Source: CAYNHF01 sp964397045 (GTDB lineage Bacteria > Actinomycetota > Acidimicrobiia > Spongiisociales > UBA5794). From it: DNA of 64,000 nt. A model generated the notes under the pieces. That model did not search any database. It had not been told where the DNA came from and saw only the letters and a list, made by a program, of their open reading frames with translations. Where the stretch lies: assembly GCA_964397045.1 (NCBI GenBank), contig CAYNHF010000012.1, positions 10,148-74,147 of the forward strand. Direction: 5' to 3'. Positions 42,527-50,784 of the stretch are shown here, piece by piece. Positions within the stretch are counted from its first letter, which is position 1. Every line of letters starts with the position of its first letter. The translations under genes were made by a program, and so were the position numbers.

Positions 42527-43333
42527 CAGCTGCTTGCGGTACCAGTCGTCTGCGTAGCCCAGCACGTCCGGATAGCTGGGTTCGTTGTGCATCTCGTGAC
42601 GCAGCCCGGGAAAGAGCTTGCGGTCGACACCGGCTACTCCCCCGAGCGGAGCCGAGGCGGCAGGCGGGATCACGGTGTCGTCTGTACCGTGAATGGTCAA
42701 GCCGGGAAGTGTGATGCGGTCGAGCTTGGAGCGGGTGTCATCCATGGCGTCGAGTGTGGACATTGCACTCCGAGTGGTCACTTTGAAGCTGACGAGCGGG
42801 TCCGCAAGATAGGCCTCGCCCACTGCGGGGTCGCTGCTGAGCTGATCTCCCTTGGGCTTGTCCGACATGCGGGCTGCGGGTGCGACCCTGGCAATGACCC
42901 GGCCTGCCGCCACGAGTGCGCCGGGAGTATTCGAATCAAGGGCTGGCGCCGACCACACCCAGGCCGCCGGCTGCGGGCGATCGGTCGTGGCGTACCGAAC
43001 CCCGATGAGACCTCCCACCGAGTGTGCGTAGACGGCCAGCGGAAGATCACCGGTGTCTACCGTTGCGATCATCCACTCCAGATCGTCGACGTGTTGATCG
43101 AACGGGGTCACGTCGAGACGCGGACCGGCGGTGGCCCCATGGCCGCGGAGGTCGAACATGTGGACGTCGTAGCCACGCTCGACGAAGAACCCAGCCACGT
43201 GTTCCCAGCGACCGCTGTGCTCGTAATACCCGTGCACCAGCAGGAGCCGGATGTCCGCAGACTCGTTGCTCCAGCTGCGCAGCAGAAACTCAGTGCCGTC
43301 GGGAGCGGCAACCATTCTTGTTGTACCGGTCAT
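42518..43333 (-). CDS. Alpha/beta hydrolase, monoacylglycerol-lipase-like
   Basis: A 271-residue serine hydrolase. LLVHGYYEHSGRWEHVA is the oxyanion segment, FDLRGHGATAGPR the next strand, and VYAHSVGGLIGVRYA the nucleophile elbow, with Ala in place of the first Gly. IHGTDDTVIPPA gives the Asp and LRHEMHNEP the His. Such enzymes cleave monoacylglycerols or lysophospholipids. Its start overlaps the ROK gene's stop by one base (TGATG), so it is the third gene of that operon. Confidence 0.83.
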   Translation of the reverse strand: MTGTTRMVAAPDGTEFLLRSWSNESADIRLLLVHGYYEHSGRWEHVAGFFVERGYDVHMFDLRGHGATAGPRLDVTPFDQHVDDLEWMIATVDTGDLPLAVYAHSVGGLIGVRYATTDRPQPAAWVWSAPALDSNTPGALVAAGRVIARVAPAARMSDKPKGDQLSSDPAVGEAYLADPLVSFKVTTRSAMSTLDAMDDTRSKLDRITLPGLTIHGTDDTVIPPAASAPLGGVAGVDRKLFPGLRHEMHNEPSYPDVLGYADDWYRKQLSV

Positions 43334-44079
43334 CAGGCTCCCTTCAGTACGCCGGCAGCAACCCCTGCTGCACCGACAATCCCGGCGTTGTTGCGCAGCT
43401 TGGCAGGCTGCACGTTCAATCCGGAATCGAGGAACGGTGCAATCTGGTCGAATCGTTTCGAGATGCCGCCACCGAAGATGATCAAATCGGGCGAAAAGAG
43501 CAGGTCGAGGTGGAGCAGGTACTCATTGACCCGGCTCGCCCACCAATCGAGGCGCATCTCCTCCCGTTTGACCAGGCGGGCGGCCGCGTACCGCTCAGCC
43601 TCCATTCCGCGAAACTCGAGATGTCCCAATTCGGTATTCGGCACCAGCGTGCGGTTGATGAACAGTGCGCTCCCGATGCCGGTACCGAACGTCAGAAACA
43701 GGACGACGCCGTCTGCCTCGCGCCCGGTGCCGAACTCGACCGCGGCAAGTCCGGCCGCATCGGCGTCGTTCAGTACGAAGACCGCGCGATCCAGTTCCGC
43801 TGCGAACAGGGCGGTCGCGTCGGTATCGACCCAGCTCGGGTCGATGTTGGCGGCACTCCGTACCACCCCGCGCTGGACCACTCCGGGGATTGTGCACCCA
43901 ACGGGACCGGCCCAGCCGAACCACTCCACGACCTGCCGAACGACGACGGCGACGGCGGCCGGTTCAGCAGGCTGCGGCGTTGGGATGCGCTGCCGCGGCG
44001 CGGCCAGCTCTCCGGTGCCGAGATCAACCGGAGCGCCCTTGATTCCCGATCCCCCGATATCGATGCCCAATCCGATCAC
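43333..44079 (-). CDS. ppgK: Polyphosphate glucokinase-like ROK-family kinase
   Basis: A 248-residue sugar kinase. GIDIGGSGIKGAPVDL is the phosphate loop, as in actinobacterial polyphosphate/ATP glucokinases; VLNDADAAGLAAVEFG follows, with the catalytic Asp, then LFLTFGTGIGSALFIN and LIIFGGGISKRFD. It would phosphorylate glucose from polyphosphate or ATP. It lacks the Cys-rich zinc loop of other ROK proteins, as PpgK does. Its GTG start overlaps the upstream gene's stop by four bases, and its stop overlaps the hydrolase start. Confidence 0.85.
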   Translation of the reverse strand: MIGLGIDIGGSGIKGAPVDLGTGELAAPRQRIPTPQPAEPAAVAVVVRQVVEWFGWAGPVGCTIPGVVQRGVVRSAANIDPSWVDTDATALFAAELDRAVFVLNDADAAGLAAVEFGTGREADGVVLFLTFGTGIGSALFINRTLVPNTELGHLEFRGMEAERYAAARLVKREEMRLDWWASRVNEYLLHLDLLFSPDLIIFGGGISKRFDQIAPFLDSGLNVQPAKLRNNAGIVGAAGVAAGVLKGA

Positions 44080-44735
44080 GTCTTCTGCTCCCCTGATGTG
44101 ATTGCTGCGGTGAACTCGGCTGCCCAGGATCGTAGATCGAACCGATCGATGAAAACCCGCAGGTGGATTGCCAGGCCGCCGGGAAACTCGGGGAACCCCT
44201 CGAGCGGGGTCACGGCAAGGCCCGGCGGCGCGGGAACGGACTGGAGCCCAGGTGCCGGGTCAATCGGCAAGAGAAGCAACGTGCGGGGGCTGTGCACCGG
44301 CCAGGCGATGGTCACGCCCCTGGCCTGGGTGAGCTGCGCGACCAGCAGACGAGTCTGTGACGTGCGGTTCGCGTAGTCGGTTTGCGCTACGGGATCAGGA
44401 ATCCACCCTGACTCTGCGATGTGATACCCGCCGGGTCCGTTCACGATCATGAAATCACATGCCCACTCTGGCCGGCTACCGGATTCCACAACGCACACGC
44501 GAGAAGACGTCGGCTGCGTCTCCAGCTGCCCAATCCACCCAGGCCACTCGCAAACGGAAACCCCGGCGCCGACGTCCGGCCATACCGCGCGGCCGCGCAC
44601 GGCGGGCACCTCCTTGACCTCATAGCCAGTCAGTGCTCGGCGCAGCTCAGGAGAGCTCAGCCGCGAGACGTGGACCACGCCAGAATCGTTCGGCGGGAGT
44701 GCGGCACGCAGGACGGTTGTGAGCGAATCCGTCAT
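44076..44735 (-). CDS. Protein of unknown function (219 residues)
   Basis: A soluble protein starting MTDSLTTVLRAALPP, with alternating strands such as CDFMIVNGPGGYHIAESGWIP and a Pro-rich middle. I recognise no family and see no catalytic pattern. It is the first gene of a three-gene operon with the glucokinase-like and hydrolase genes, with a four-base overlap into ppgK. No clear ribosome binding site or -10 hexamer is seen before the ATG. Confidence 0.5.
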   Translation of the reverse strand: MTDSLTTVLRAALPPNDSGVVHVSRLSSPELRRALTGYEVKEVPAVRGRAVWPDVGAGVSVCEWPGWIGQLETQPTSSRVCVVESGSRPEWACDFMIVNGPGGYHIAESGWIPDPVAQTDYANRTSQTRLLVAQLTQARGVTIAWPVHSPRTLLLLPIDPAPGLQSVPAPPGLAVTPLEGFPEFPGGLAIHLRVFIDRFDLRSWAAEFTAAITSGEQKT

Positions 44736-44757
44736 TTGCCGGCGCCGCCGCGTGAAG

Positions 44758-45807
44758 TCACGTCGCGATGAAGGGAACCGCGTGGCGATTCACGGGCAGC
44801 CACGTGCCGCGGACCTCAACCTCGAGCGAGATCGTGTCGTCCGGCGGCGGGGAGAGGTACCCCATGCCGATCCCGACGCCCAATACAGGGCTGAAGTTGC
44901 CGGATGTCACCAGCCCGCGGCTCATGCCACACCGCATCGGGTAGCCGTGACGGGCAATCCGCCGGCTTCCGGTATCGAATGCGACGAGTTGTTTGTCGAT
45001 TCCGCTGCTGCGCCGGGCTTCCAAGGCCGCCTTGCCGACGAAGTCGTGGTCCCAGCCGACAACCCAGCTGAGCCCAGCTTCGAGGGGAGTCGTATCCTCA
45101 TCCAGGTCCTGGCCCCATAGCGGGTATCCCATCTCGAGTCGGAGCGTATCTCTGGCCCCCAGGCCACAAGGCACGGCGCCTGCGGCGATGAGGTCGTCGA
45201 GCAGTACGCCGGCTTGCGCTGCCGGCAATGCGACCTCGGCGCCGCGCTCGCCTGTGTATCCGGTTCCTGCAGCGACGAACCTGGCGTCCCGGTAGTGCCC
45301 CGATGCGACCCGAAAGCGGCCGGGCATCACTCCCAGCAGCTCCTCGAGTAAGGGGGCCGCTGCCGGCCCCTGAACAGCGAGTAACACCGTCTCCTCGCGG
45401 ACGGAGGCCACCACGGTGCCCGCATCTGCCAAGGCCGCGAATCGTCCGATGATCTCGTCCGAATTCACTCCGTTCGGCATGACCCAGAAGTCGTCCGCTT
45501 CAAGCTGCCAGACGATGATGTCGTCTTCGACGCCACCGCGCTCGTTGAGCGCCATCGTATATTGCGCCCTGCCCGGACCGATCTTGTGAATGTCGTTGCA
45601 GAGCTGATCTGAGATGAGGTCGACCGCATCGTTCCCGGCGACACGAAAGCGCCCCAGGTGAGTCACGTCGAATACACCGACGGCAGACCGCACGGCCTGG
45701 TGCTCAGCAACCACCCCTTGGTACTGCAGCGGCATGTGCCAGCCGCCGAAATCCGTGAACCGGGCACCGAGCGCGCGATGTCGCTCAGCAAGTGGAGTCG
45801 TTGCCAC
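44758..45807 (-). CDS. gcvT: Glycine cleavage system T protein (aminomethyltransferase)
   Basis: A 349-residue enzyme that transfers the aminomethyl carbon of glycine from H-protein lipoate to tetrahydrofolate. The opening FTDFGGWHMPLQYQGVVAEH and GVFDVTHLGRFRVAG are canonical; FVAAGTGYTGERGAEVALP carries the folate Asp/Glu region, and LGARDTLRLEMGYPLWGQD follows. The GTG at 45807 starts two bases after the upstream gene's stop. gcvH lies in the same block, but the P-protein gene is not in the window. Confidence 0.9.
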   Translation of the reverse strand: MATTPLAERHRALGARFTDFGGWHMPLQYQGVVAEHQAVRSAVGVFDVTHLGRFRVAGNDAVDLISDQLCNDIHKIGPGRAQYTMALNERGGVEDDIIVWQLEADDFWVMPNGVNSDEIIGRFAALADAGTVVASVREETVLLAVQGPAAAPLLEELLGVMPGRFRVASGHYRDARFVAAGTGYTGERGAEVALPAAQAGVLLDDLIAAGAVPCGLGARDTLRLEMGYPLWGQDLDEDTTPLEAGLSWVVGWDHDFVGKAALEARRSSGIDKQLVAFDTGSRRIARHGYPMRCGMSRGLVTSGNFSPVLGVGIGMGYLSPPPDDTISLEVEVRGTWLPVNRHAVPFIAT

Positions 45808-45808
45808 G

Positions 45809-46222
45809 TCAACCCGCGATCTGGTCGGTATCTGGCTCGTGGCCGAGATCGAGTACCTGGAGAGGTCCGGGGATGCGGGTTGGGGCTTCAGGGATCTCCT
45901 GATGAAGGGGTTCTTCGAGTCCGTATTTGACCAGCAGGTGCAGGTAGTCACGCTGGTAGAAGACCTTGCAGCGCACGTCTGGATACAACTCGCGGAGCCG
46001 GCGCACCTTCCGGTTCTTCTTGGTGACCAGCTTCTGATTCATCGTGGTTATCTCGATGTACTGGTCCTCGTCGGGAAGGTAGAAGTCGGGTCGGAAGGAC
46101 TTGATGGGGTCACCCGTTTCATCCCACTCGACCGCGAACTCGCGCGGCTCGTACTCCCAGCGGATGTCGTAGAAATCCAGCAGTCTCGCGAACTGGCCCT
46201 CGCTCGTGTGGGCGAACGACAC
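45809..46222 (-). CDS. PDDEXK-like nuclease-fold protein
   Basis: A 137-residue protein starting MSFAHTSEGQFARLLDFYDI. KSFRPDFYLPDEDQYIEITTMNQK has the spaced Asp and Glu of a PD-(D/E)xK active site, with Lys further on (VTKKNRKVRRL). The basic helix after it fits a nucleic-acid enzyme. The function is not known. It sits between a MerR regulator and gcvT on the same strand. The start is GTG 46222; the frame runs a little further upstream, so a longer form is possible. Confidence 0.6.
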   Translation of the reverse strand: MSFAHTSEGQFARLLDFYDIRWEYEPREFAVEWDETGDPIKSFRPDFYLPDEDQYIEITTMNQKLVTKKNRKVRRLRELYPDVRCKVFYQRDYLHLLVKYGLEEPLHQEIPEAPTRIPGPLQVLDLGHEPDTDQIAG

Positions 46223-46260
46223 CAGATCCGCAGGGGATCGCTCGAAGTCGGCGAAGTCGG

Positions 46261-46758
46261 TCAGGCGTTGGCCTCCGCGCTAGACAAGTCGCCTACTGCG
46301 GTGGTCTCTTCGGGGAAGAGACGGTGAATCTCACCTTCGAGTTCCTGCTGGACTGGGCCGACCGCAATCCCGAACACACCTTGGCCACCCTGAAAGACAT
46401 CGACTACCTCGTCCGGACTGTGAGCCGCGTAGATGGTGATGCCGTCCGATAGCAGGGTGACGTCGGCAAGCGGCGCCTCACTCTCGAGTTGCTCGCGGAG
46501 AATGTCCATGGCGCTGCGAATCTTCTTGAGGCTCATCCCGGCGTCCAGGAGACGTTTGACGACCTTGAGTTGGACGATGTCCGTGAACGAGTAACGGCGC
46601 TGCGAGCCGGAACCCCTCGCGCTCTGGATGGACGGACGAATGAGCCCGGTGCGAGCCCAGTAGTCGAGCTGCCGATAGGTGATCCCCACCAGCTTGCATA
46701 CCTGAGGGGCCCGGTAGCCCTGCTCCGCGGGCTGATCGATGCCCAGTTGCTCGGTCAC
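46261..46758 (-). CDS. MerR-family transcriptional regulator (Rv1830-like)
   Basis: A 165-residue regulator. The N-terminal winged helix is classic: YRAPQVCKLVGITYRQLDYWARTGLIRPS, then RRYSFTDIVQLKVVKRLLDAGMSLKKIR. The C-terminal part (about 90-150) is a small ligand-like domain with SDGITIYAAHSPDEVVDV, as in the mycobacterial protein next to the DUF151 gene. The start is GTG 46758, with AAAAGGAG upstream. A strong promoter (TTGACA, 17 bases, TAACTT) lies ahead. No metal-binding Cys is seen. Confidence 0.85.
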   Translation of the reverse strand: MTEQLGIDQPAEQGYRAPQVCKLVGITYRQLDYWARTGLIRPSIQSARGSGSQRRYSFTDIVQLKVVKRLLDAGMSLKKIRSAMDILREQLESEAPLADVTLLSDGITIYAAHSPDEVVDVFQGGQGVFGIAVGPVQQELEGEIHRLFPEETTAVGDLSSAEANA

Positions 46759-46824
46759 GACGAGTCTCCTTTTCGCATGTCAGCTTACACCAGCGTAATT
46801 CCGCCCGCCGAACTACGAGCGTGA

Positions 46825-46853
46825 AAGTTACGTGTTGCCAAGGGACTTGTCAA
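46825..46853 (-). promoter_or_regulatory. Sigma-A-type promoter of the MerR gene
   Basis: On the minus strand, TTGACA (46853-46848) and TAACTT (46830-46825) are separated by exactly 17 bases. The start site would be near 46818, giving a leader of about 60 bases to GTG 46758. A TTAC-six bases-GTAA dyad nearer the gene could be an operator. Confidence 0.65.
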
Positions 46854-46859
46854 CAACCC

Positions 46860-46868
46860 TGTGGATAA
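46860..46868 (-). promoter_or_regulatory. Perfect DnaA-box sequence
   Basis: The minus strand reads TTATCCACA, the canonical nine-base DnaA box, six bases upstream of the promoter's -35 element. No other DnaA box was noticed beside it, so this is not an origin. DnaA control of the MerR promoter is possible. Confidence 0.4.
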
Positions 46869-46889
46869 CCGTGTGGCGGTGGGGCTCGT

Positions 46890-47912
46890 CTAGTGATCAG
46901 CGACGGAGGCCGTCCGCACGGTGAGGACTCGCAGAGACTCGATCTGGCCTGCCGTACCGAAGGCAAGCATCGTCATCCCCTCTTCGAGCGGCCGATCTGG
47001 ATCGGGGTTCAGCGTCATTTCCTCAACCCTCGTGCCGAACGCGAGCACCATCACTCCGTATCGGTTGCGCACGTCCAGATCGCGCAACGAACGTCCCACG
47101 ATCTGTGAACCACTCTCGACGTGCAGTTCGGCAAGGTGGTACTCGACGCTGAACCCCCCGACGACCACGTCGATCAGGTCCATGAATTCGGGTCGGGCAG
47201 CCAGTGCAGCCAACCGTTCGGCACCCACCTGCTGCGGTGCGACGACCCGGTCGGCTCCGGCGAGGCCTAGCTTCTTGATGGTCTCCGCCTCGGTGGCGTG
47301 GGCGACGACGAGCACCTCAGGGCGAGACGCCTTGGCGGAGAGGGTGATGACGAGATTGTCGGAGTCCTTCTGAACTGCGGGAACGATGGCTCTGGCTCGA
47401 CTCAGCCCTGCTTGTTGCAGCACGTGGTCGTGGGTGGCATCACCCTCCACGACCAGCAATTCCTCAGAACGAGCCAATTCGGCGACGCTGGAGTCTTCCT
47501 CAACGACAACCAGGGGGGTTCCCTCCTCGAGGAGGCGCTGGGCGGTGAGGGCTCCGACGGTGCCGTAGCCACAGACGATGACATGGTTCTCGAGCGTATC
47601 GATGTTTTGTTGCATGCGCCTACGTACCCGCTGTCCTCCGACGAGGCTTTCGACCATGTCCTCGAGTCCGACGGCTGCAGTGTAAAGCGCGCTCCCGACC
47701 CCGGTCGCGATGATGACGATCGTGAAGACTTTCCCGGCGCTGGAGAGGTCGCCGCCGACAAATGCAAAGCCGACGGTACTGATGGTGATCACCGTCATGA
47801 ACAGAGAATCGAGCACCGACCAGCCTTCGATCAAGGCGTAGCCAATCGTGCCGGCAATGAGGACCAGCCCGATCAAGGTGAGTCCAACCTGCAGGCGGCG
47901 GTCGATGATCAC
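46890..47912 (-). CDS. Two-helix potassium channel with RCK/TrkA domains
   Basis: A 340-residue inner-membrane channel subunit. Helices at about 9-27 and 60-80 flank the pore, whose filter reads TISTVGFAFVGG (T46-A50) rather than TVGYG or TVGFG. RCK-N follows with VIVCGYGTVGALTAQRL at about 113-129, and an RCK-C domain ends at about 330 (VGRSLRDLDVRNRYG). It would gate potassium flow in response to NAD(H), nucleotides or cations. Its ATG overlaps the DUF151 stop by four bases. The last filter residue is altered. Confidence 0.82.
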   Translation of the reverse strand: MIIDRRLQVGLTLIGLVLIAGTIGYALIEGWSVLDSLFMTVITISTVGFAFVGGDLSSAGKVFTIVIIATGVGSALYTAAVGLEDMVESLVGGQRVRRRMQQNIDTLENHVIVCGYGTVGALTAQRLLEEGTPLVVVEEDSSVAELARSEELLVVEGDATHDHVLQQAGLSRARAIVPAVQKDSDNLVITLSAKASRPEVLVVAHATEAETIKKLGLAGADRVVAPQQVGAERLAALAARPEFMDLIDVVVGGFSVEYHLAELHVESGSQIVGRSLRDLDVRNRYGVMVLAFGTRVEEMTLNPDPDRPLEEGMTMLAFGTAGQIESLRVLTVRTASVADH

Positions 47913-48409
47913 GACTCCGAGGTACCCGCCCCGAAATCCTCAGGGCGGATTTCGTTGAGGAACTCGCGGAACCTCTCGATCTCCTCCTCCTGGCCCTCAT
48001 CCTGGATCTCCACGCCGACTTCGTCGAGCAGTGATCGCAGCGCGAACAGTGTTGCCGCGGTGCGAGCTGCAAGCGCAATCGCGTCCGACGGTCGGGCGGA
48101 CAGCACCGTCTCCTTGTCATCGTGGGTCAGCACGAGATCTGCGTAGAAGGTGCCGTCCTCGAGGTTGGTGACGATCACCCGATCGACGTTGGCACCGAGA
48201 CCTTCCGTGACGTTCTTCAGCAGATCGTGCGTCATCGGCCGCGGCGGCTCCGCGCCTTCCAGTGCAAGCGCGATTGCGGTGGCTTCGACGGTACCGATCC
48301 AGATGGGCAGATATCGGGACCCTTCGCGCTCGCGCAGCAGCAGAATCGGCGTGTTCGTCGGGAGCTCGATTCGCACCCCAACCAGCTCCATCGGCACCGG
48401 ATCATCCAT
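47909..48409 (-). CDS. DUF151 bifunctional nuclease-domain protein
   Basis: A 166-residue protein with the DUF151 pattern: VGVRIELPTNTPILLLREREGSRYLPIWIG, then EAAEATAIAL-like and PRPMTHDLLKNV segments, then ILTHDD-like and SARPSDAIALAARTAATLFA; the end is acidic. The fold binds nucleic acid or nucleotides, and some members show nuclease activity. In mycobacteria it sits between two MerR genes, as it almost does here. The ATG has TAGGCT six bases upstream, so it seems to have an internal leaderless promoter. Confidence 0.88.
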   Translation of the reverse strand: MDDPVPMELVGVRIELPTNTPILLLREREGSRYLPIWIGTVEATAIALALEGAEPPRPMTHDLLKNVTEGLGANVDRVIVTNLEDGTFYADLVLTHDDKETVLSARPSDAIALAARTAATLFALRSLLDEVGVEIQDEGQEEEIERFREFLNEIRPEDFGAGTSES

Positions 48410-48415
48410 GCAGCC

Positions 48416-48421
48416 AGCCTA
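48416..48421 (-). promoter_or_regulatory. -10 hexamer of a leaderless gene (DUF151)
   Basis: Reads TAGGCT on the minus strand, six bases before ATG 48409, within the short gap after hpt. Confidence 0.6.
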
Positions 48422-48437
48422 TCACCAGTCGTCCGGC

Positions 48438-49010
48438 TCAACGGGAAGTGGCCAGCCCGAACTGTGCGAAGGCCAGGGGATCTGCGGTGAGGATGCTGAG
48501 GTCCATCACTGCCCAGATCGAGCGGACATTGCGGTACCAGCCATCCCAGTCCAGGCCGTACCCGAGCAGGAATTCGTCTCCGATCTCGAAGCCGCGGTAT
48601 TCGACCGGAACGTCGACGATGCGGCGAGGTGCCTTGTCGAGGAGTGCCACGGTCCGCACGCTGGCAGGTGACCGAACCTCGAGAAGTCGGTGCAGGGCGG
48701 CCAGGGTCAGGCCGGTATCGACGATGTCTTCAACGATGAGCACGTGCCGACCTTCGAGCTGAATCGCAGTATCCAGCGCAACCGACACCCGCCCGTCATC
48801 TGCGCCGAACCGAGTCAAGGTGAGGAAGTCGATTTCGACGTTGCAATCCATGGCTCTGCCGAGATCCGCGACGAAGGGAAGGCAGCCTTTCAGCACGCCC
48901 ACCATTACGGGTACCTGACCCGCGTAATCGCGGCTGATCTGCTCCCCCAGTTGTGCAACGCGTCGCGCCAGGTCCTGCTCCGACACCACCTCGACAAAGG
49001 CGTCCGGCAT
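48438..49010 (-). CDS. hpt: Hypoxanthine phosphoribosyltransferase
   Basis: A 190-residue purine-salvage enzyme that joins hypoxanthine or guanine to PRPP. VMVGVLKGCLPFVADL is the flexible loop region, and HVLIVEDIVDTGLTL at 89-103 is the PRPP loop; FEIGDEFLLGYGLDWDGWYRN binds the base. The ATG at 49010 overlaps the stop of the carboxypeptidase gene by one base (TGATG). In many bacteria hpt is near tilS or ftsH; here it sits in the gcvH-garA block instead. Confidence 0.92.
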   Translation of the reverse strand: MPDAFVEVVSEQDLARRVAQLGEQISRDYAGQVPVMVGVLKGCLPFVADLGRAMDCNVEIDFLTLTRFGADDGRVSVALDTAIQLEGRHVLIVEDIVDTGLTLAALHRLLEVRSPASVRTVALLDKAPRRIVDVPVEYRGFEIGDEFLLGYGLDWDGWYRNVRSIWAVMDLSILTADPLAFAQFGLATSR

Positions 49011-50059
49011 CAGGGCCCTCCCACTGCGGCCGGCGTTACCGATCGCATCCAGCCCCGGATTCGGTTCGCCAGGTCGGTGCGCTCGAATGTGGTGGTGGAC
49101 CACTGCCCGTCCGGCAGCGGCTCGACCGACATGAGGCGGGCGCGCTGCGTCGCCGTGAGAGGCACGAGAGTGCCCTCTGTGGCGCCCCCACCTTCCTCGC
49201 GAACCAGCGGGGCCATGTATCGGTCGCGCAACGTCATGGAGCGCACGCCGTAGTCGACCAGTTCCCTCGTGTCGTCGAAATGAGCCCGGGACCCCATCAC
49301 GACTGAGATCAGCCTCCGGCCGTTCACCTCGGTGACGCCCACCAACACGAGAGCGGCGCGGGAGGTGAAGCCCGTCTTGAGACCGATGATCCCGGGGTAG
49401 ACGCCGAGGAGCTTGTTGGTGCTCTGCGCCTCGCGGTTCACCCCTTCAGGGGTGGGACGGAAGGTCACCAGCTTGGTCCTCGCCAGCCGAGCTAAGTACG
49501 GGTGCTCCAGCGCGGCCTCAGCCATCACTACCAGGTCAGCGGCAGTGGTGTAGTGGCCGGGGTCATCGAGCCCATGAGGATTCACGAACTTGGAGTGCTC
49601 CAAGCCGAGCGCCTCAGCCTTCTCGTTCATGATCGCGGCGAATCCACTTACCGACCCGCCGACGTGTTCTGCGAGGGCCACAGCGGCGTCGTTAGCAGAA
49701 CGGATCATGACGGCAGCCAGCAGCTCACGCACCGTCCAGCGCTCCCCTGCGTACAGCCCTATCTCCGCTTCTCCTACTCCGGCGGCACGGGACGAGATCT
49801 GGACTTGGTCTTCCAGGTCGGCGTTCTCAATCACGACCAGGGCGGTCATGATCTTGGTCACCGAAGCCATTGCTCGTTCCATATCGGCATCCCTCGAGGC
49901 CAATACGACTCCAGACTCAGCGTCGTAGAGAATCCAGGTGCGGGCGGTCAGTTCCGGCGGCGACTCGGTCGGCGTTTCGGGGAGCACCGGGGCAGATGAC
50001 CACACCGAGCTGAATGCGAGCGCGGCCGCGGCGAGCGAGGCGGTGATCGATACCATCAT
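49010..50059 (-). CDS. D-alanyl-D-alanine carboxypeptidase (class-A low-mass PBP)
   Basis: A 349-residue secreted or membrane-attached peptidoglycan enzyme. A signal peptide spans about 1-23. The SxxK nucleophile is ASVTKIMTA with S66 and K69, the SxN motif is RSANDAAVALAE, and the KTG motif is GLKTGFTSRA. It trims the terminal D-Ala of stem peptides. No C-terminal amphipathic anchor or membrane helix is visible, so it may be released or wall-bound. Its start overlaps the MerR gene's stop by four bases, and its stop overlaps hpt. Confidence 0.9.
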   Translation of the reverse strand: MMVSITASLAAAALAFSSVWSSAPVLPETPTESPPELTARTWILYDAESGVVLASRDADMERAMASVTKIMTALVVIENADLEDQVQISSRAAGVGEAEIGLYAGERWTVRELLAAVMIRSANDAAVALAEHVGGSVSGFAAIMNEKAEALGLEHSKFVNPHGLDDPGHYTTAADLVVMAEAALEHPYLARLARTKLVTFRPTPEGVNREAQSTNKLLGVYPGIIGLKTGFTSRAALVLVGVTEVNGRRLISVVMGSRAHFDDTRELVDYGVRSMTLRDRYMAPLVREEGGGATEGTLVPLTATQRARLMSVEPLPDGQWSTTTFERTDLANRIRGWMRSVTPAAVGGP

Positions 50060-50784
50060 CCCTCCAAGAGCCGCTTCAGCCTGCTGCGTACGATGGCCTC
50101 CTGGAGTTGGCCTCCGGCCTGAGCACAGTCGGCGAGGATTTCGGCGGCGCGTCTGCGATTGTCTGGGTTGCGATGGCGCAGCAAGGGACCGACGAGCTGA
50201 TTCAGGAGGTCGCTCTCGCGATCTGCCGCCAGCCGCAGCGTCCGGAGGTGGCGTCCTTCCAGCCCATGCGCGATGAGACGTGATGCTGCTCTGGCGATGA
50301 TGAGGTCGTCTTCCCGATAGACGATGTCGCCTGCTGGAAGCTCGATCGGTGTCAGGACCCCTTGGTCGACGAGGTCTGCGATCTGTCTGCGCGAAAGGCC
50401 GGAAGATCGACTCAGGTCCTGTTCGGTCATCGACACGCCCGAAGTCGCAAAGAAGGACTCCGGTGGTGGGCCCGACTCCACGTGTGAGGGAGCGTCCTCG
50501 CCTTGTTCCCAGGCCGTCAGCTTCGACTTGATCACCTTCAACGGCAGGAAGTGATCCCGCTGTTCACGCAGGATGTATTCGATCCGGTGCAGGTCGTCTC
50601 CGCTGAACATCCGGTAGCCAGATGCGCTGCGGTGCGGTTCGATCAGGCCCTGGCTTTCGAGGAACCGGATCTTCGACACCGTCAGGTCCGGGAATTCGGG
50701 TTTCAGAGTGGTGATGACCTCACCGATGCTCATTGAAGCGGCCCGATCGTCCGGCCCGAGAACGCTCAGCTGCCCGTCACTCAT
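50056..50784 (-). CDS. MerR-family regulator, FtsR-like (Rv1828 type)
   Basis: A 242-residue regulator. A helix-turn-helix at about 18-75 has LTVSKIRFLESQGLIEPHRSASGYRMFSGDDL, the MerR pattern; a linker with Pro/Glu-rich residues follows, then a second winged-helix-like part (LSRSSGLSRRQIADLVDQGVLTP) and a C-terminal helical domain. This two-part layout is that of the actinobacterial regulators next to garA, of which FtsR controls ftsZ in corynebacteria. The ATG at 50784 overlaps the garA end by eight bases. The target genes here are inferred only. Confidence 0.82.
   Translation of the reverse strand: MSDGQLSVLGPDDRAASMSIGEVITTLKPEFPDLTVSKIRFLESQGLIEPHRSASGYRMFSGDDLHRIEYILREQRDHFLPLKVIKSKLTAWEQGEDAPSHVESGPPPESFFATSGVSMTEQDLSRSSGLSRRQIADLVDQGVLTPIELPAGDIVYREDDLIIARAASRLIAHGLEGRHLRTLRLAADRESDLLNQLVGPLLRHRNPDNRRRAAEILADCAQAGGQLQEAIVRSRLKRLLEG

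Noticed and set aside
46860..46868. Replication origin at the DnaA box
   Set aside because: Only one box was seen, there is no AT-rich stretch, and dnaA, dnaN or gyr genes are not near.
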